The notes beneath the pieces were generated by a model. It saw only the letters and a program-made list of their open reading frames with translations, had not been told where the DNA came from and searched no databases. Positions 27,295 to 37,050 of a DNA stretch of 64,000 bases are shown here, one piece after another; the stretch's first letter is position 1; each line of letters starts with the position of its first letter. Location of the stretch: NCBI RefSeq assembly GCF_000186265.1, contig NC_014934.1, positions 558,001 to 622,000 of the forward strand, given 5' to 3'. The translations under genes and the position numbers were made by a program. Origin of the DNA: Cellulophaga algicola DSM 14237. GTDB taxonomy: Bacteria > Bacteroidota > Bacteroidia > Flavobacteriales > Flavobacteriaceae.

Positions 27295-28491
27295 ATGATA
27301 CATCCAGCACCCCTCCAAAAATTCAGAGTGGCATTCTTAATGCCTATTTTAGCATTATTTATAGTGTCTTGTGGCTCATACCAGCAATCATCGTACTACG
27401 ATAATGATGGTATTTATTCAAACGAAAGTCAACAATATACCGAAAGACCAAATACTCAAGTTCAAAAAACAGATAATGCTTACGCGAATTATTTTGGACA
27501 AAAGGCGGACCAATATCAAGAGATCATAGATGATGAGATTTTCACAGACATAGATGGTTATTACAGCCAAGCACAAGACAGCACTGATATCGTTTACGAA
27601 GATGATAATTATTACAATGATGATTATAACAGCTATGACGGATATGGTGGTTGGGGAGAAAACCCTACGAGTGTTTCTATAAACTACTATAACAACAACA
27701 ATTTAGGCTGGAACAACTACGGTTATGGCTGGAACAATTGGGGTTATAATAATTACTACGGTAACAACTGGGGAAGCCCATGGGGATACAATCGCTGGAA
27801 TAGTTGGGGATATAGCGGTTACTACGGGTATAATGGATATTATGGAGGTGGATATGGACACTATTCTCCTTACTACAATCACTATAACCCTTACCGTTAC
27901 AATAACTATAGAGGCAGAACCTATGCTAACACTTACGGCAGAAGAAGCAACTACAGATCTAGTTTATACAATAATTCTTCCTTAAGAAGTAGCTCTGCAG
28001 TATCTAACACAAGATCTAATTATTCCTCTAGAAGAAACACTTCAACTACCGCAAGAAGATCTTCTTCTTATAGAACAGGAACAAGCACCAATAGAAATAC
28101 AGGCTATAGAACTTCTAGAAGCACTAGAGTAGCACCTAGCAGCAATAGAAGCTCAAGATCTAGCACTACATACAGAAGTAGCTCACCTAATACAAGCAGA
28201 AGTACTTATAATAGATCTTCTTCTAGAACATACACACCTTCTACAAGTAGATCATCAAGTAGCTCCTCTAGAAGCAGCGCTCCTACAACAACAAGAAGTT
28301 CTAGCTCTAGAAGTAGCAGTCCAACAACAACAAGAAGCTCTAGCAGCAGATCTAGTAGCGGAGGAAGTTACAGATCAACTGGTAGTTCTACAAGAAGTAG
28401 CAGCAGCGGCAGTTCTTCTTCTTCTAGAAGTAGTGGAAGTTCTTCTAGATCATCATCTAGCAGCAGTAGAAGTAGTGGTAGAGGAAATTAA
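27295..28491 (+). CDS. Low-complexity lipoprotein: Tyr/Asn/Gly/Trp-rich then Ser/Arg-rich
   Basis: A 398-residue exported protein. The signal peptide ends LFIVSC (Cys26). Residues about 30-105 are acidic and Tyr/Asp-rich. Residues about 105-205 are repetitive in Tyr, Asn, Gly and Trp (units such as WNNYGYGWNNWGYNNYYG). Residues about 205-398 consist almost wholly of Ser and Arg with Thr (units such as RSSSSRSSSPTTTR). The Ser/Arg tail is coded with AGA/AGC/TCT repeats. It is very basic and probably disordered. The gene lies between proS and a FadL-type porin gene 30 bases downstream. Function unknown; an envelope or matrix role is a guess. Confidence 0.8.
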   Translation: MIHPAPLQKFRVAFLMPILALFIVSCGSYQQSSYYDNDGIYSNESQQYTERPNTQVQKTDNAYANYFGQKADQYQEIIDDEIFTDIDGYYSQAQDSTDIVYEDDNYYNDDYNSYDGYGGWGENPTSVSINYYNNNNLGWNNYGYGWNNWGYNNYYGNNWGSPWGYNRWNSWGYSGYYGYNGYYGGGYGHYSPYYNHYNPYRYNNYRGRTYANTYGRRSNYRSSLYNNSSLRSSSAVSNTRSNYSSRRNTSTTARRSSSYRTGTSTNRNTGYRTSRSTRVAPSSNRSSRSSTTYRSSSPNTSRSTYNRSSSRTYTPSTSRSSSSSSRSSAPTTTRSSSSRSSSPTTTRSSSSRSSSGGSYRSTGSSTRSSSSGSSSSSRSSGSSSRSSSSSSRSSGRGN

Positions 28492-28521
28492 GCCTAGTTT
28501 TTAATTCTAATTAAGATTGAT

Positions 28522-30030
28522 ATGAAAAAGTATATTACTTTAATCATGGTAGCGGTATGCGCAGCTACGAATGCACAAAATATTGATGACGTTTTAAGAT
28601 ATAGTACTGACAACCTTCAAGGTACCGCAAGATTCCAAGCAATGAGTGGAGCATTCGGAGCATTGGGCGGAGACTTATCATCTTTAAACATAAACCCAGC
28701 AGGATCGGCAGTTTTTAATAATAGCCAACTTACCATTTCTGGAACTAATTTTCACACGAAAAATAAAAACTCCTATAATGGTAGCAATACTTTTAATTCC
28801 ACGGAAAATAATTTTGATATCAATCAGATAGGTGGTGTATTCGTATTTAACAATAGTGATCCAAATGCGGACTGGAAAAAATTTAGCATAGGATTAAACT
28901 TTGACAAAGTACAAAGTTTTGACAATTACATTAACGCGAACTACAATACGACCCAAGGCATAGATAACTATTTTTTAAGCTTTGCTCAAGGCCTACCATT
29001 AGGACCTTTAAAACTACAAGACGGGGAATTTATTGAAGGTGCTTACTTAGATATTGGCTCTTCTTTAGGCTTTGTAGAACAGCAAGCCTTTTTAGGAATA
29101 TTCGGGGGTGTAATTGATGCTGTAGACCCTGATAATGACAACAATACGGAGTATGTATCTACAAGTGAATACAATTCGGTTACTCAGAATTATCGTCAGA
29201 TAAGTACAGGATACAACGATAAATACACTTTTAATATGGCTTCTCAATATAAAGACAATTTATATGTTGGAGCCTCTATTAATGTACACAGCATATTCCT
29301 AGATCAGCTTACTGAACTTACTGAAAACGGTTATGATGCAAGTTCACAAGTACAGTCTACCACGTTTGATAATTTATTACGCAGTCGCGGAAATGCCTTT
29401 TCATTTAGCTTAGGTGCTATCGCAAAAGTAAATAAGAGCGTAAGAGTTGGAGGTAGCTACCAATCTCCTACATGGTACAGAATTTCAGATGAATTTTCTC
29501 AACGTATTAATTCAACGATAGCAGCTGAGGATATTGGTTTTATTAACTTCAACCTTATTAATGCCTACGACAAATACACCATTAAAACTCCAGGAAAACT
29601 AACGGGAAGTTTAGCGTTAGTTTTTGGAAAAGATGGCTTACTGAGTTTAGATTATGGATATCAAGACATGTCTAACGCGGAACTAAGACCAGATTCAGAT
29701 CCTGCTTTCGCTGCTGAAAACAACTATATTTCAAATCAACTACAAGCTGTTTCTTCTGTTAGACTTGGTGGAGAGTACAGAATTAAACAAGTGAGCTTAA
29801 GAGCGGGATATCGCTACGAACAAAGTCCTTACGAAAGTAATGTTATAGGAGATTTAAACGGAATTTCAGGTGGTCTTGGATACAATTTTGGCCCTAGTAA
29901 ACTAGATTTAGCCGTTAATTCTTATTCTCAAGATAGAAATGCTACAATTTTAAGTACAGATCCTACCGCAAATTTAAATATTGACAGAACAAATACGAAT
30001 GTTACGCTGTCCTACACGATAAATTTCTAA
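28522..30030 (+). CDS. OmpP1/FadL-family outer membrane transport protein
   Basis: A 502-residue beta-barrel protein for uptake of hydrophobic compounds. It has a signal peptide (1-18, cut before QNIDD). The N-terminal family signature is LQGTARFQAMSGAFGALGGD with SSLNINPAGSAVF, corresponding to the hatch region of FadL. Amphipathic strands follow, ending in NVTLSYTINF, whose terminal Phe fits BamA recognition. It is 30 bases downstream of the low-complexity lipoprotein gene and likely co-transcribed with it. Confidence 0.92.
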   Translation: MKKYITLIMVAVCAATNAQNIDDVLRYSTDNLQGTARFQAMSGAFGALGGDLSSLNINPAGSAVFNNSQLTISGTNFHTKNKNSYNGSNTFNSTENNFDINQIGGVFVFNNSDPNADWKKFSIGLNFDKVQSFDNYINANYNTTQGIDNYFLSFAQGLPLGPLKLQDGEFIEGAYLDIGSSLGFVEQQAFLGIFGGVIDAVDPDNDNNTEYVSTSEYNSVTQNYRQISTGYNDKYTFNMASQYKDNLYVGASINVHSIFLDQLTELTENGYDASSQVQSTTFDNLLRSRGNAFSFSLGAIAKVNKSVRVGGSYQSPTWYRISDEFSQRINSTIAAEDIGFINFNLINAYDKYTIKTPGKLTGSLALVFGKDGLLSLDYGYQDMSNAELRPDSDPAFAAENNYISNQLQAVSSVRLGGEYRIKQVSLRAGYRYEQSPYESNVIGDLNGISGGLGYNFGPSKLDLAVNSYSQDRNATILSTDPTANLNIDRTNTNVTLSYTINF

Positions 30031-30057
30031 ATAAAATACAGTTTAAATGTATTAAGA

Positions 30058-30083
30058 AAGACTCGCCCAAAAAGCGGGTCTTT
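30058..30083. terminator. Terminator between the FadL gene and the convergent T9SS cargo gene
   Basis: The stem AAAGACTCGC with GCGGGTCTTT (one G-T pair), loop CCAAAAA, then TTTT. Its right side touches the stop codon of the convergent gene (30083-30085). Confidence 0.82.
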
Positions 30084-31510
30084 TATCGTTTTAGCGTAAA
30101 GTGGTTTTGAAGTATTTTGGCTACCACTACTCCATTTTCAGTTTCAGCATATTCAAACCTGAACCAATAATCAGAAGACGGCATTGGACTTCCCGAATAT
30201 GTACCATCCCAAGTGCTATTGGCATCTAATTGCTTTAATAATTTACCATAACGATCAAAGATAAAAACCACCGGATCTATTATACTGGGATCTTCTATTC
30301 CTTTAATATTCCAAGTATCATTTATTAAATCTCCATTAGGCGTAAAAAACTTAGGATACCCTATTACTAAAAATTCTATAGCTTCCGTAGTACCACATCC
30401 ATTTTTATCATTAATTATAACTGTATTTATTCCCGGAGGCACATCATAAAATACTGGAACACCTCTAAATACTCCACCATTTATAGCGTACTCATATTCG
30501 CCATTACCTCGCAAATCTTCTACAACTATTTCAATATTATTTTGATCTGGATCATTAGTAATGTTAGAATTTAAAATGATTACCTCTTCTAACACTGGAG
30601 TGCCAAATACGGTAATTAAGATATCATCAACAATGGTCGTTGCCAAACTAGTCGTTATTTCTACAAAATACCTACCAGAATTACCAAACTCAGTCGCAAT
30701 AACAAGCTCTTCAGCCTCACTTAAAGCACCATTTAGCAACTCTGCATCAATAACACCATCATCTTCATAATCTACAGACCACACTACATTTACAACATCT
30801 GGTCCTGCAGGAGAACGCAATGCACTTAAAGTAATAGCCGGATCTCCTTCACAAGCTGCAATATCAAACCCTAAAAATTCATCTCTCAAGGTACAATCTA
30901 AGGCATTATCTTGATCTTCATCTACCGAACTTCCTGTAAATGTAAGCTCAAAAGGCTCTGCCTCGTCATCAAAATTTGTATTAAAATTATTAATTAAGAT
31001 ATAATAGATTTCTCCTGCTGAAACATTTAAATACTCATCATAAGTATTTAAACTCTGAGTCTGATTAGGCCTACCTTCATCACCATTCTCTGGATTAATA
31101 CCTAAACCTGTAAAACTTGTGGTATTCACTTCATAATTACAACGAATAGGCGCTGCAGTACCATCAGAAATAGTCCCGCAATCTACATCAGGGCCGTACA
31201 CTGCAAAATCCCATTCCGCAGTATCTGATAGTGCTTCAATATCAAAACCAACTTGACCATCCGTTCCTGCCCTAAAAACAAACCAAGATGTATTGTTTTC
31301 AACATTAGCAGAACTTACACTACCTTTTTCTAAACATCCCGTTTGCGTAATCACTTCTGGATCAAAATCTTCTATATCTCCCAAACCGTCTGCAAGGCCT
31401 AAATAAGGAATATCTGCACAAACAGGAATAGCGGTTCTACAATCTGGTGAATTTTGAGCAGAGGTTGTCATAAACAACATAAAACATAGCATGCTTAAAA
31501 ATAGTCTCAT
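30083..31510 (-). CDS. T9SS type B cargo protein (gliding-motility-associated C-terminal domain), A
   Basis: I start at the ATG at 31510 because a signal peptide (MRLFLSMLCFMLFMTTSAQ) begins there; an upstream in-frame ATG at 31588 would bury it. The 475-residue protein has an N-terminal domain with SPDCRTAIPVCADIP and DWDF-like strands, an Ig/PKD-like middle with ACEGDPAITLSALRSPAG, and the C-terminal CHU_C sorting domain: FFTPNGDLINDTWNIKG, VFIFDRYGKLLKQL, STWDGTYSGSPMPSSDYWF, ending HFTLKR. Type B cargo crosses the outer membrane through the type IX system. The downstream-to-upstream order on the minus strand is B then A, 107 bases apart. It is a paralogue of B. Confidence 0.92.
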   Translation of the reverse strand: MRLFLSMLCFMLFMTTSAQNSPDCRTAIPVCADIPYLGLADGLGDIEDFDPEVITQTGCLEKGSVSSANVENNTSWFVFRAGTDGQVGFDIEALSDTAEWDFAVYGPDVDCGTISDGTAAPIRCNYEVNTTSFTGLGINPENGDEGRPNQTQSLNTYDEYLNVSAGEIYYILINNFNTNFDDEAEPFELTFTGSSVDEDQDNALDCTLRDEFLGFDIAACEGDPAITLSALRSPAGPDVVNVVWSVDYEDDGVIDAELLNGALSEAEELVIATEFGNSGRYFVEITTSLATTIVDDILITVFGTPVLEEVIILNSNITNDPDQNNIEIVVEDLRGNGEYEYAINGGVFRGVPVFYDVPPGINTVIINDKNGCGTTEAIEFLVIGYPKFFTPNGDLINDTWNIKGIEDPSIIDPVVFIFDRYGKLLKQLDANSTWDGTYSGSPMPSSDYWFRFEYAETENGVVVAKILQNHFTLKR

Positions 31511-31617
31511 TGTGTGTAGTGGTCTGTGATATGGGTTATTAACTTCATATACGGTTAGTTTAGTATATTTAGTCGCCATTATTTGCATTTAATCGATGAA
31601 ATACCAGTGTAATTAAG

Positions 31618-33405
31618 CTAACGCTTTAATGAAAAGTGGTTATTTATATATTTTGCAGTAACCCTACTGCCATCAGTTTCTAAAAAACTTAATTGAAACC
31701 AATAGTCTGATGCTGGCATTTGTATTCCATTATAAAATCCGTCCCATCCTGTTTGAGAACTATTTAATTGCTGTAACAGTTTCCCATACCTATCAAAAAT
31801 TAATAAAATTGGAGTGTCTAATGTAGCTAAACCCGATACAGACCAAATATCATTAATACCATCTCCATTAGGTGTAAAAAACCGTTCAAATCCTACGACT
31901 ACAATCGTCTCTGTAGCAATACCACAGCCCTCTAAATCATTTACCGTTATCGTATGCATACCCGGCAACACAGTATTAAATTGCGGACTAGATTGATACG
32001 GTTCATCATCTAACTGATATTCATAATCTCCAGCTAACTCGGTCGAAACTACTACGCTATTATCAGCCTGCAAATCATCTATACGGACACCCGTTATTTT
32101 TGGAGATTTTGAAATAACTAAAGCAACATTAAATGAAGCACTACAAACAAGTGAACCTACCGTAGTTGTTATTACAAGAGTATACACTCCTGAATCTGTA
32201 ACACTAATAGTTGGCGTATTTTCTCCCGTACTCCAAGCGTAAGTAAAGTTTGCATTTGGTGTATCATCCCCAATAATAGCAGATGAAATAGCCTCACATA
32301 AATATACTGTTTCTGGAAAATCTTGTACAATTTGCTCCGAAACTATCAATTGAAAATCTTGAGAGGCATCATAACATTTAGGATTTGCAAAAGAAGACAC
32401 TCTAACGTAGATAGTTTCTGTACCCGCAGCTTTAATATGACTATTCGCCAAACTATTAACTCCGGTAACAGCCTCGGTAAATGTTGCGTGATACGTAACC
32501 AAATAAGCTTTAGGATCTTGAGTTCCTAAAACTTCATTATCTAAACTATTTAACTCAAAAGTAAGATCATCAAAACAAAAATAGCTATCCTGAATTGGGT
32601 TTGCGATAGGGTTTGGCGTAAAAGATACCTGCACATCACTTATACTATTACCTGCTGCTCTATTTACGACAACACGATACGCTGAAGAGTTTAACACATT
32701 CAATGTTGCATTCACTTCTCCTATAATTTGAGAATAACCACTACCATCATTTCGATACCATTCATAGCTTAGCGCATCTGAAGTCGCTGCATCTAGCATA
32801 ATAAAATCTGATTCACATGCCGCAATAGGCGGACCCAAAAGGTTACTAATTATAGTACAATCTAAGGCATCATAGGGGTTCGTTATAAAAATATCTCCAG
32901 AAAACTGAATGGAGAATCCAGAATTTATGTTTGAAAAATTATTAATCAACAAATAATACTCCTCACCTGGCACAACAGACAACCATTCTTCATATTGCAC
33001 ATTATTCGTAGCGCCCGTAGGATCTTCTCCTACTCCTAGAAAACTATTTTGATCGTCATTATCTAAAAAATTACAGCGTACAGGTTCTCCTAAAGCTGCA
33101 CAATCGTTCGTCTTATAAAGGGCAAAATCCCAATCTTCAGCAATGTCTGTGCTAATATTAAAACCCAACTGCCCTGTGGCAGAAGTTCTAAACCTATACC
33201 ATGCTGAATTTGATTCGATTGCACCCGACGTGGTACGCTCCAAACAACCAGATCTAGCATTTCCATTAAAATCATCTACACCATAATTATCTGTACCACT
33301 ATTAACCGGGGTATTGTTGCAAATAGGTATAGCCGTTGAACAATCAGGAGAAATCTGTGCAACGGAAAAATTTGAAAATAAAAATAAAAATAAAATAAAT
33401 CTCAT
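31618..33405 (-). CDS. T9SS type B cargo protein (gliding-motility-associated C-terminal domain), B
   Basis: The start is placed at 33405 so that the signal peptide MRFILFLFLFSNFSVAQ is N-terminal. The 595-residue protein repeats the plan of its neighbour: SPDCSTAIPICNNTPV, GCLERTTSGAIESNSAWYRF, EDWDFALY, PVRCNFLDNDDQNSFLGVG and GEEYYLLINNFSN. It has two or three Ig/PKD-like modules in the middle, one more than A, then the CHU_C domain (FFTPNGDGINDIWSVSG, LIFDRYGKLLQQL, ending HFSLKR). It is a large surface or secreted protein; an adhesin or matrix role is an inference. A TAGTTTTG -7 box (33436-33429) lies at a suitable distance, without a clear TTG. Confidence 0.92.
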   Translation of the reverse strand: MRFILFLFLFSNFSVAQISPDCSTAIPICNNTPVNSGTDNYGVDDFNGNARSGCLERTTSGAIESNSAWYRFRTSATGQLGFNISTDIAEDWDFALYKTNDCAALGEPVRCNFLDNDDQNSFLGVGEDPTGATNNVQYEEWLSVVPGEEYYLLINNFSNINSGFSIQFSGDIFITNPYDALDCTIISNLLGPPIAACESDFIMLDAATSDALSYEWYRNDGSGYSQIIGEVNATLNVLNSSAYRVVVNRAAGNSISDVQVSFTPNPIANPIQDSYFCFDDLTFELNSLDNEVLGTQDPKAYLVTYHATFTEAVTGVNSLANSHIKAAGTETIYVRVSSFANPKCYDASQDFQLIVSEQIVQDFPETVYLCEAISSAIIGDDTPNANFTYAWSTGENTPTISVTDSGVYTLVITTTVGSLVCSASFNVALVISKSPKITGVRIDDLQADNSVVVSTELAGDYEYQLDDEPYQSSPQFNTVLPGMHTITVNDLEGCGIATETIVVVGFERFFTPNGDGINDIWSVSGLATLDTPILLIFDRYGKLLQQLNSSQTGWDGFYNGIQMPASDYWFQLSFLETDGSRVTAKYINNHFSLKR

Positions 33406-33484
33406 AAGAGATACTTTGTTCGTAAGCACAAAACTAAAAAGGCGACAAAGCCTATGCTAATTAATGTTGTGTAACAAGGTAAAC

Positions 33485-33517
33485 TTGCTATTAAATACTA
33501 GATAATGTATATCTTTG
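33485..33517 (+). promoter_or_regulatory. Promoter of folE
   Basis: TTG at 33485, a 22-base spacer and TATCTTTG at 33510-33517 match the Bacteroidota consensus. The folE ATG is 24 bases further on. Confidence 0.65.
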
Positions 33518-33540
33518 CAGCACTTAAGAGATGATAACAA

Positions 33541-34221
33541 ATGAAAATTGACAGTACATTAGAAGATCAATTTGAAGAAATTGGAGATAATCATGTTTCA
33601 ACTTCTGAAGATACCCCATTACTTGACAATGCTTTTGATTTGAGTGATGAAGAAAAAATAGTAAAGATAAAAGCTAATGTTTCTGAAATTATGGAAACCC
33701 TTGGCTTAGACCTTACTGATGACAGTTTAAAAGGAACTCCTAATCGAGTAGCCAAAATGTTCGTTAACGAAATATTTTCTGGCTTACACCCTGACAAAAA
33801 ACCAAAATCTTCTACGTTTGATAACAAATACAAGTATGGAGAAATGTTGGTGGAAAAAAACATAACACTTTACAGTACTTGTGAGCACCATTTTTTACCT
33901 ATTGTTGGTAGAGCACATGTAGCTTACATATCTAATGGTACCGTTGTTGGGCTTTCTAAAATGAACCGTATCGTAGATTATTTTGCAAAAAGACCACAAG
34001 TACAAGAGCGCTTGAATATTCAAATTGTAAGAGAATTACAAAAAGTATTAAATACCGAAGATGTTGCCTGTATTATTGATGCAAAACACCTTTGTGTTAA
34101 TTCTAGGGGTATCCGCGATATTGAAAGCAGTACTGTTACGGCTGAATATGGTGGAAAATTCAAAGAAGAAGCAACACGTAAAGAGTTTTTAAATTTTATT
34201 CAGTTAGAAACAAGGTTTTAA
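33541..34221 (+). CDS. folE: GTP cyclohydrolase I
   Basis: A 226-residue, zinc-dependent enzyme that converts GTP to dihydroneopterin triphosphate, the entry to tetrahydrofolate. The zinc ligands Cys114 and His117 are in TCEHHFLP and Cys185 is in KHLCVNSRG. GTP-binding segments VGRAHVAYI and GLSKMNRIVDYFAKRPQVQE are intact. The first 35 residues are an acidic extension usual in the group. It starts a rightward run with cysS 17 bases downstream. Confidence 0.97.
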   Translation: MKIDSTLEDQFEEIGDNHVSTSEDTPLLDNAFDLSDEEKIVKIKANVSEIMETLGLDLTDDSLKGTPNRVAKMFVNEIFSGLHPDKKPKSSTFDNKYKYGEMLVEKNITLYSTCEHHFLPIVGRAHVAYISNGTVVGLSKMNRIVDYFAKRPQVQERLNIQIVRELQKVLNTEDVACIIDAKHLCVNSRGIRDIESSTVTAEYGGKFKEEATRKEFLNFIQLETRF

Positions 34222-34238
34222 TTTTTTTTCAATAAAGC

Positions 34239-35720
34239 ATGCAGTTATATAAAACTCAACATTTAAAAGTTTATAATTCATTAACCGGACAAAAAGAACC
34301 ATTTACATCTATTCACGAAGGTGCTATTGGTATGTATGTTTGTGGGCCTACAGTATACAGTAATGTGCATTTAGGAAACTGCAGAACATTCATGTCTTTT
34401 GATATGATTTTTAGATATTTTAAACATTTAGGCTATAAAGTACGCTATGTACGTAATATTACGGATGCAGGCCATTTAGAAAATGATGCCGAAGATGGTG
34501 AGGATAAAATTGCTAAGAAAGCACGTTTAGAACGTATTGAACCAATGGAAGTTGTGCAACGGTATACTGTTGATTTTCACAATATTCTACAAAAATTTAA
34601 TTTCTTACCACCAAGTATTGAGCCTACGGCAACGGGTCACATTATTGAGCAGATTGAAATTATAAAAGAAATTTTAGAAAAAGGTTTTGCCTACGAAGTG
34701 AATGGTTCTGTATATTTTGATGTCCCAAAATTTAACGAAACACATAATTACGGCAAACTAAGTGGCCGTAAGCTAGAAGACATGATTGCGAATACTCGCG
34801 AATTAGCGGCTCAAGATGACAAGCATAGTCCGCAAGATTTTGCCCTTTGGAAAAAAGCGGAACCACAACATATCATGAGATGGCCTTCACCTTGGGGAGA
34901 TGGCTTTCCAGGCTGGCACTTGGAATGTACTGCGATGAGTACAAAATATCTTGGAGAGACATTTGATATTCATGGTGGTGGTATGGATCTAAAATTTCCG
35001 CATCATGAATGTGAGATTGCACAAGCAGAAGCAAGCAATGGTGTTTCGCCTGTAAACTATTGGCTTCATGCCAATATGCTTACCCTTAATGGCAAAAAAA
35101 TGGCGAAATCTACAGGAAATAATATTTTACCAGATGAAATTTTTTCCGGTACGAACCCTTTATTATCAAAAGCATTTACCCCTACGGTAGTCCGTTTTTT
35201 TATGATGCAAGCGCATTACACTAGTATTTTAGATCTAAGTAACGATGCTCTTCTAGCATCTGAAAAAGGATTTCTAAAACTTATGGAAGCACTAAACACC
35301 ATACATAAATTAGAGACGAATAGCAGTTCTGATTTTGACTTTAATGCTTGGCAACAGAAATGTTATGATGCCATGAATGACGATTTTAACACGCCAACAT
35401 TAATTGCTCATTTGTTTGAAGCTGTTAAACACATCAATGCCATTAAAGAAGGTAAAGAATCTATCTCTGAAATGGACAAAGCACTTTTAAACAACACTTT
35501 TAATGCTTTTATTTTTGATATTCTTGGCTTAGAAGATAAAAATGATGCAAATTCAGATACCGATAAACTGTCTGGAGTTGTTGCATTATTAATTCAACTT
35601 AGAAAAGAAGCAAGAGACAATAAGGACTTTGCTACTTCTGATATTATTAGAGATCAATTAGCCGAGTTAGGCATTCAATTAAAAGACGGAAAAGAAGGCA
35701 CCACATTTAGTGTTTTATAA
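34239..35720 (+). CDS. cysS: Cysteinyl-tRNA synthetase
   Basis: A 493-residue class I synthetase charging tRNA-Cys. The HIGH motif reads HLGN (44-47) after MYVCGPTVY, with zinc ligand Cys35. The other ligands are Cys230 in WHLECTAMS and His255 in FPHHECE. The KMSKS loop reads KMAKS (287-291). The C-terminal helical anticodon-binding domain is complete ([20 protein letters not shown]). Normal length. It is the second gene of the folE run. Confidence 0.97.
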   Translation: MQLYKTQHLKVYNSLTGQKEPFTSIHEGAIGMYVCGPTVYSNVHLGNCRTFMSFDMIFRYFKHLGYKVRYVRNITDAGHLENDAEDGEDKIAKKARLERIEPMEVVQRYTVDFHNILQKFNFLPPSIEPTATGHIIEQIEIIKEILEKGFAYEVNGSVYFDVPKFNETHNYGKLSGRKLEDMIANTRELAAQDDKHSPQDFALWKKAEPQHIMRWPSPWGDGFPGWHLECTAMSTKYLGETFDIHGGGMDLKFPHHECEIAQAEASNGVSPVNYWLHANMLTLNGKKMAKSTGNNILPDEIFSGTNPLLSKAFTPTVVRFFMMQAHYTSILDLSNDALLASEKGFLKLMEALNTIHKLETNSSSDFDFNAWQQKCYDAMNDDFNTPTLIAHLFEAVKHINAIKEGKESISEMDKALLNNTFNAFIFDILGLEDKNDANSDTDKLSGVVALLIQLRKEARDNKDFATSDIIRDQLAELGIQLKDGKEGTTFSVL

Positions 35721-35765
35721 ACTATAGCGTGCACACACCAAAGGAGAACTAATTTTTATAGCGTT

Positions 35766-35987
35766 TTGAAAAAAATCTTTATTGCCCCTTTTATTTTTTT
35801 GGTGCGCTTTTATCAATTGGTAATATCTCCTCTTACGCCAGCAAGTTGCCGCTACTCGCCTACTTGCTCACAATACACCCTAGAAGCATTGAAAAAACAT
35901 GGGTTATTTAAAGGAGGATGGCTAGCATTAAAACGAATTTTTAGTTGCCATCCTTGGGGCGGAAAAGGGTATGATCCCGTACCCTAG
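35766..35987 (+). CDS. yidD: Membrane protein insertion efficiency factor YidD
   Basis: A 73-residue amphipathic protein that helps YidC insert inner-membrane proteins. The signature is [20 protein letters not shown], then [20 protein letters not shown] and the end YDPVP. I use TTG at 35766, as it gives the usual [11 protein letters not shown]-type start and no ATG is available. It is 45 bases after cysS and about 100 bases before lgt. Confidence 0.95.
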   Translation: MKKIFIAPFIFLVRFYQLVISPLTPASCRYSPTCSQYTLEALKKHGLFKGGWLALKRIFSCHPWGGKGYDPVP

Positions 35988-36088
35988 AAAGATTAACTTT
36001 TTCATTTTTATTAATTTCCATTTTCTTTACTGTGCTTCTCGCTGTCTAGCTTCAATTTTCTTATCTTAGCCCTTCAAAATATTTGTAA

Positions 36089-37045
36089 ATGTACTTTTTA
36101 GGTATTATCTGGAACCCAAATGACACGTTATTCAAAATTGGGTTTATTCAAATTAAATATTATAACCTTTTATGGATTGCCGCCTTTGCTTTTGGTTGGT
36201 ACCTGATGAAGAAAATTTTTCTAAAAGAGAAAAAAACTGTAGAACAATTAGATTCGCTTTTTATATACACCGTACTTGCAACCATGCTTGGCGCACGTTT
36301 AGGGCATGTAATTTTCTACGATTGGCCCTACTATAAAAATAATTTAATAGAAATATTACTACCTATAAAAGGAAACCCAAATGAAGCCTTGTTCGGTTTC
36401 ATTAATGGATATGAATTTACCGGTTTTACTGGTCTAGCTAGCCATGGAGCAGCTATCGGTATTATCGTAGCCATGTATCTATACGTACGTAAACATCCAG
36501 AATTTAAAGTCTTATGGATTTTAGACCGTATAGTTATTCCTGTAGCAATAGGCGCCTTCTTTGTACGTTTAGGAAACTTTTTTAATTCTGAAATTGTAGG
36601 AAAGACAGTTGAAAAATCATTTTTGTTCGCAACAAAATTTGTTCGAAATTCTGATGATCTTCCCGCTTATAAAGCAATGCAATTGACCAATGCTAAAACA
36701 CCAAATATTGCTTATAGTATTATTGAAAACAACCCTAAATTTGCTGCTGTTTTAGATGCAATACCGTATCGCCATCCTGCACAATTATATGAAGGGGTCT
36801 GTTACATTTTCGTATTCATTGCCTTATATTATTTCTATTGGAAAACAGAAAAAAAAGACAAGCCAGGATTTTTATTTGGTGCTTTTTTAGTGCTTTTATG
36901 GTCAATCCGTTTCTTTGTAGAATTTGTAAAAGAACGCCAAAATTCGCTTGACGAATCCATGGAGCTACTTTCTATTGGTCAATGGCTAAGTATTCCTTTT
37001 GTATTAATAGGATTGTATTTTATGTTTAGACCTACGAAATCATAA
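36089..37045 (+). CDS. lgt: Prolipoprotein diacylglyceryl transferase
   Basis: A 318-residue inner-membrane enzyme that adds diacylglycerol to the lipobox cysteine, the first step of lipoprotein maturation. About seven helices. Key motifs are GARLGHVIFYDW, LASHGAAIG with the essential His, VRLGNFFNSEIVGK (Lgt signature), YRHPAQLYEG and the C-terminal RFFVEFVKERQ. A loop of about 45 residues between NSEIVGK and RHPAQLYEG is longer than in E. coli, as usual in Bacteroidota. Its substrates include the lipoproteins encoded elsewhere in this window. Confidence 0.96.
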   Translation: MYFLGIIWNPNDTLFKIGFIQIKYYNLLWIAAFAFGWYLMKKIFLKEKKTVEQLDSLFIYTVLATMLGARLGHVIFYDWPYYKNNLIEILLPIKGNPNEALFGFINGYEFTGFTGLASHGAAIGIIVAMYLYVRKHPEFKVLWILDRIVIPVAIGAFFVRLGNFFNSEIVGKTVEKSFLFATKFVRNSDDLPAYKAMQLTNAKTPNIAYSIIENNPKFAAVLDAIPYRHPAQLYEGVCYIFVFIALYYFYWKTEKKDKPGFLFGAFLVLLWSIRFFVEFVKERQNSLDESMELLSIGQWLSIPFVLIGLYFMFRPTKS

Positions 37046-37050
37046 GTCTC

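Noticed and set aside
31511-31588. Longer start for T9SS cargo A at 31588
   Set aside because: It would place 26 polar residues in front of a clear signal peptide; the inner ATG at 31510 is preferred. The same reasoning was used at 33429, 62657, 61456 and 43445.
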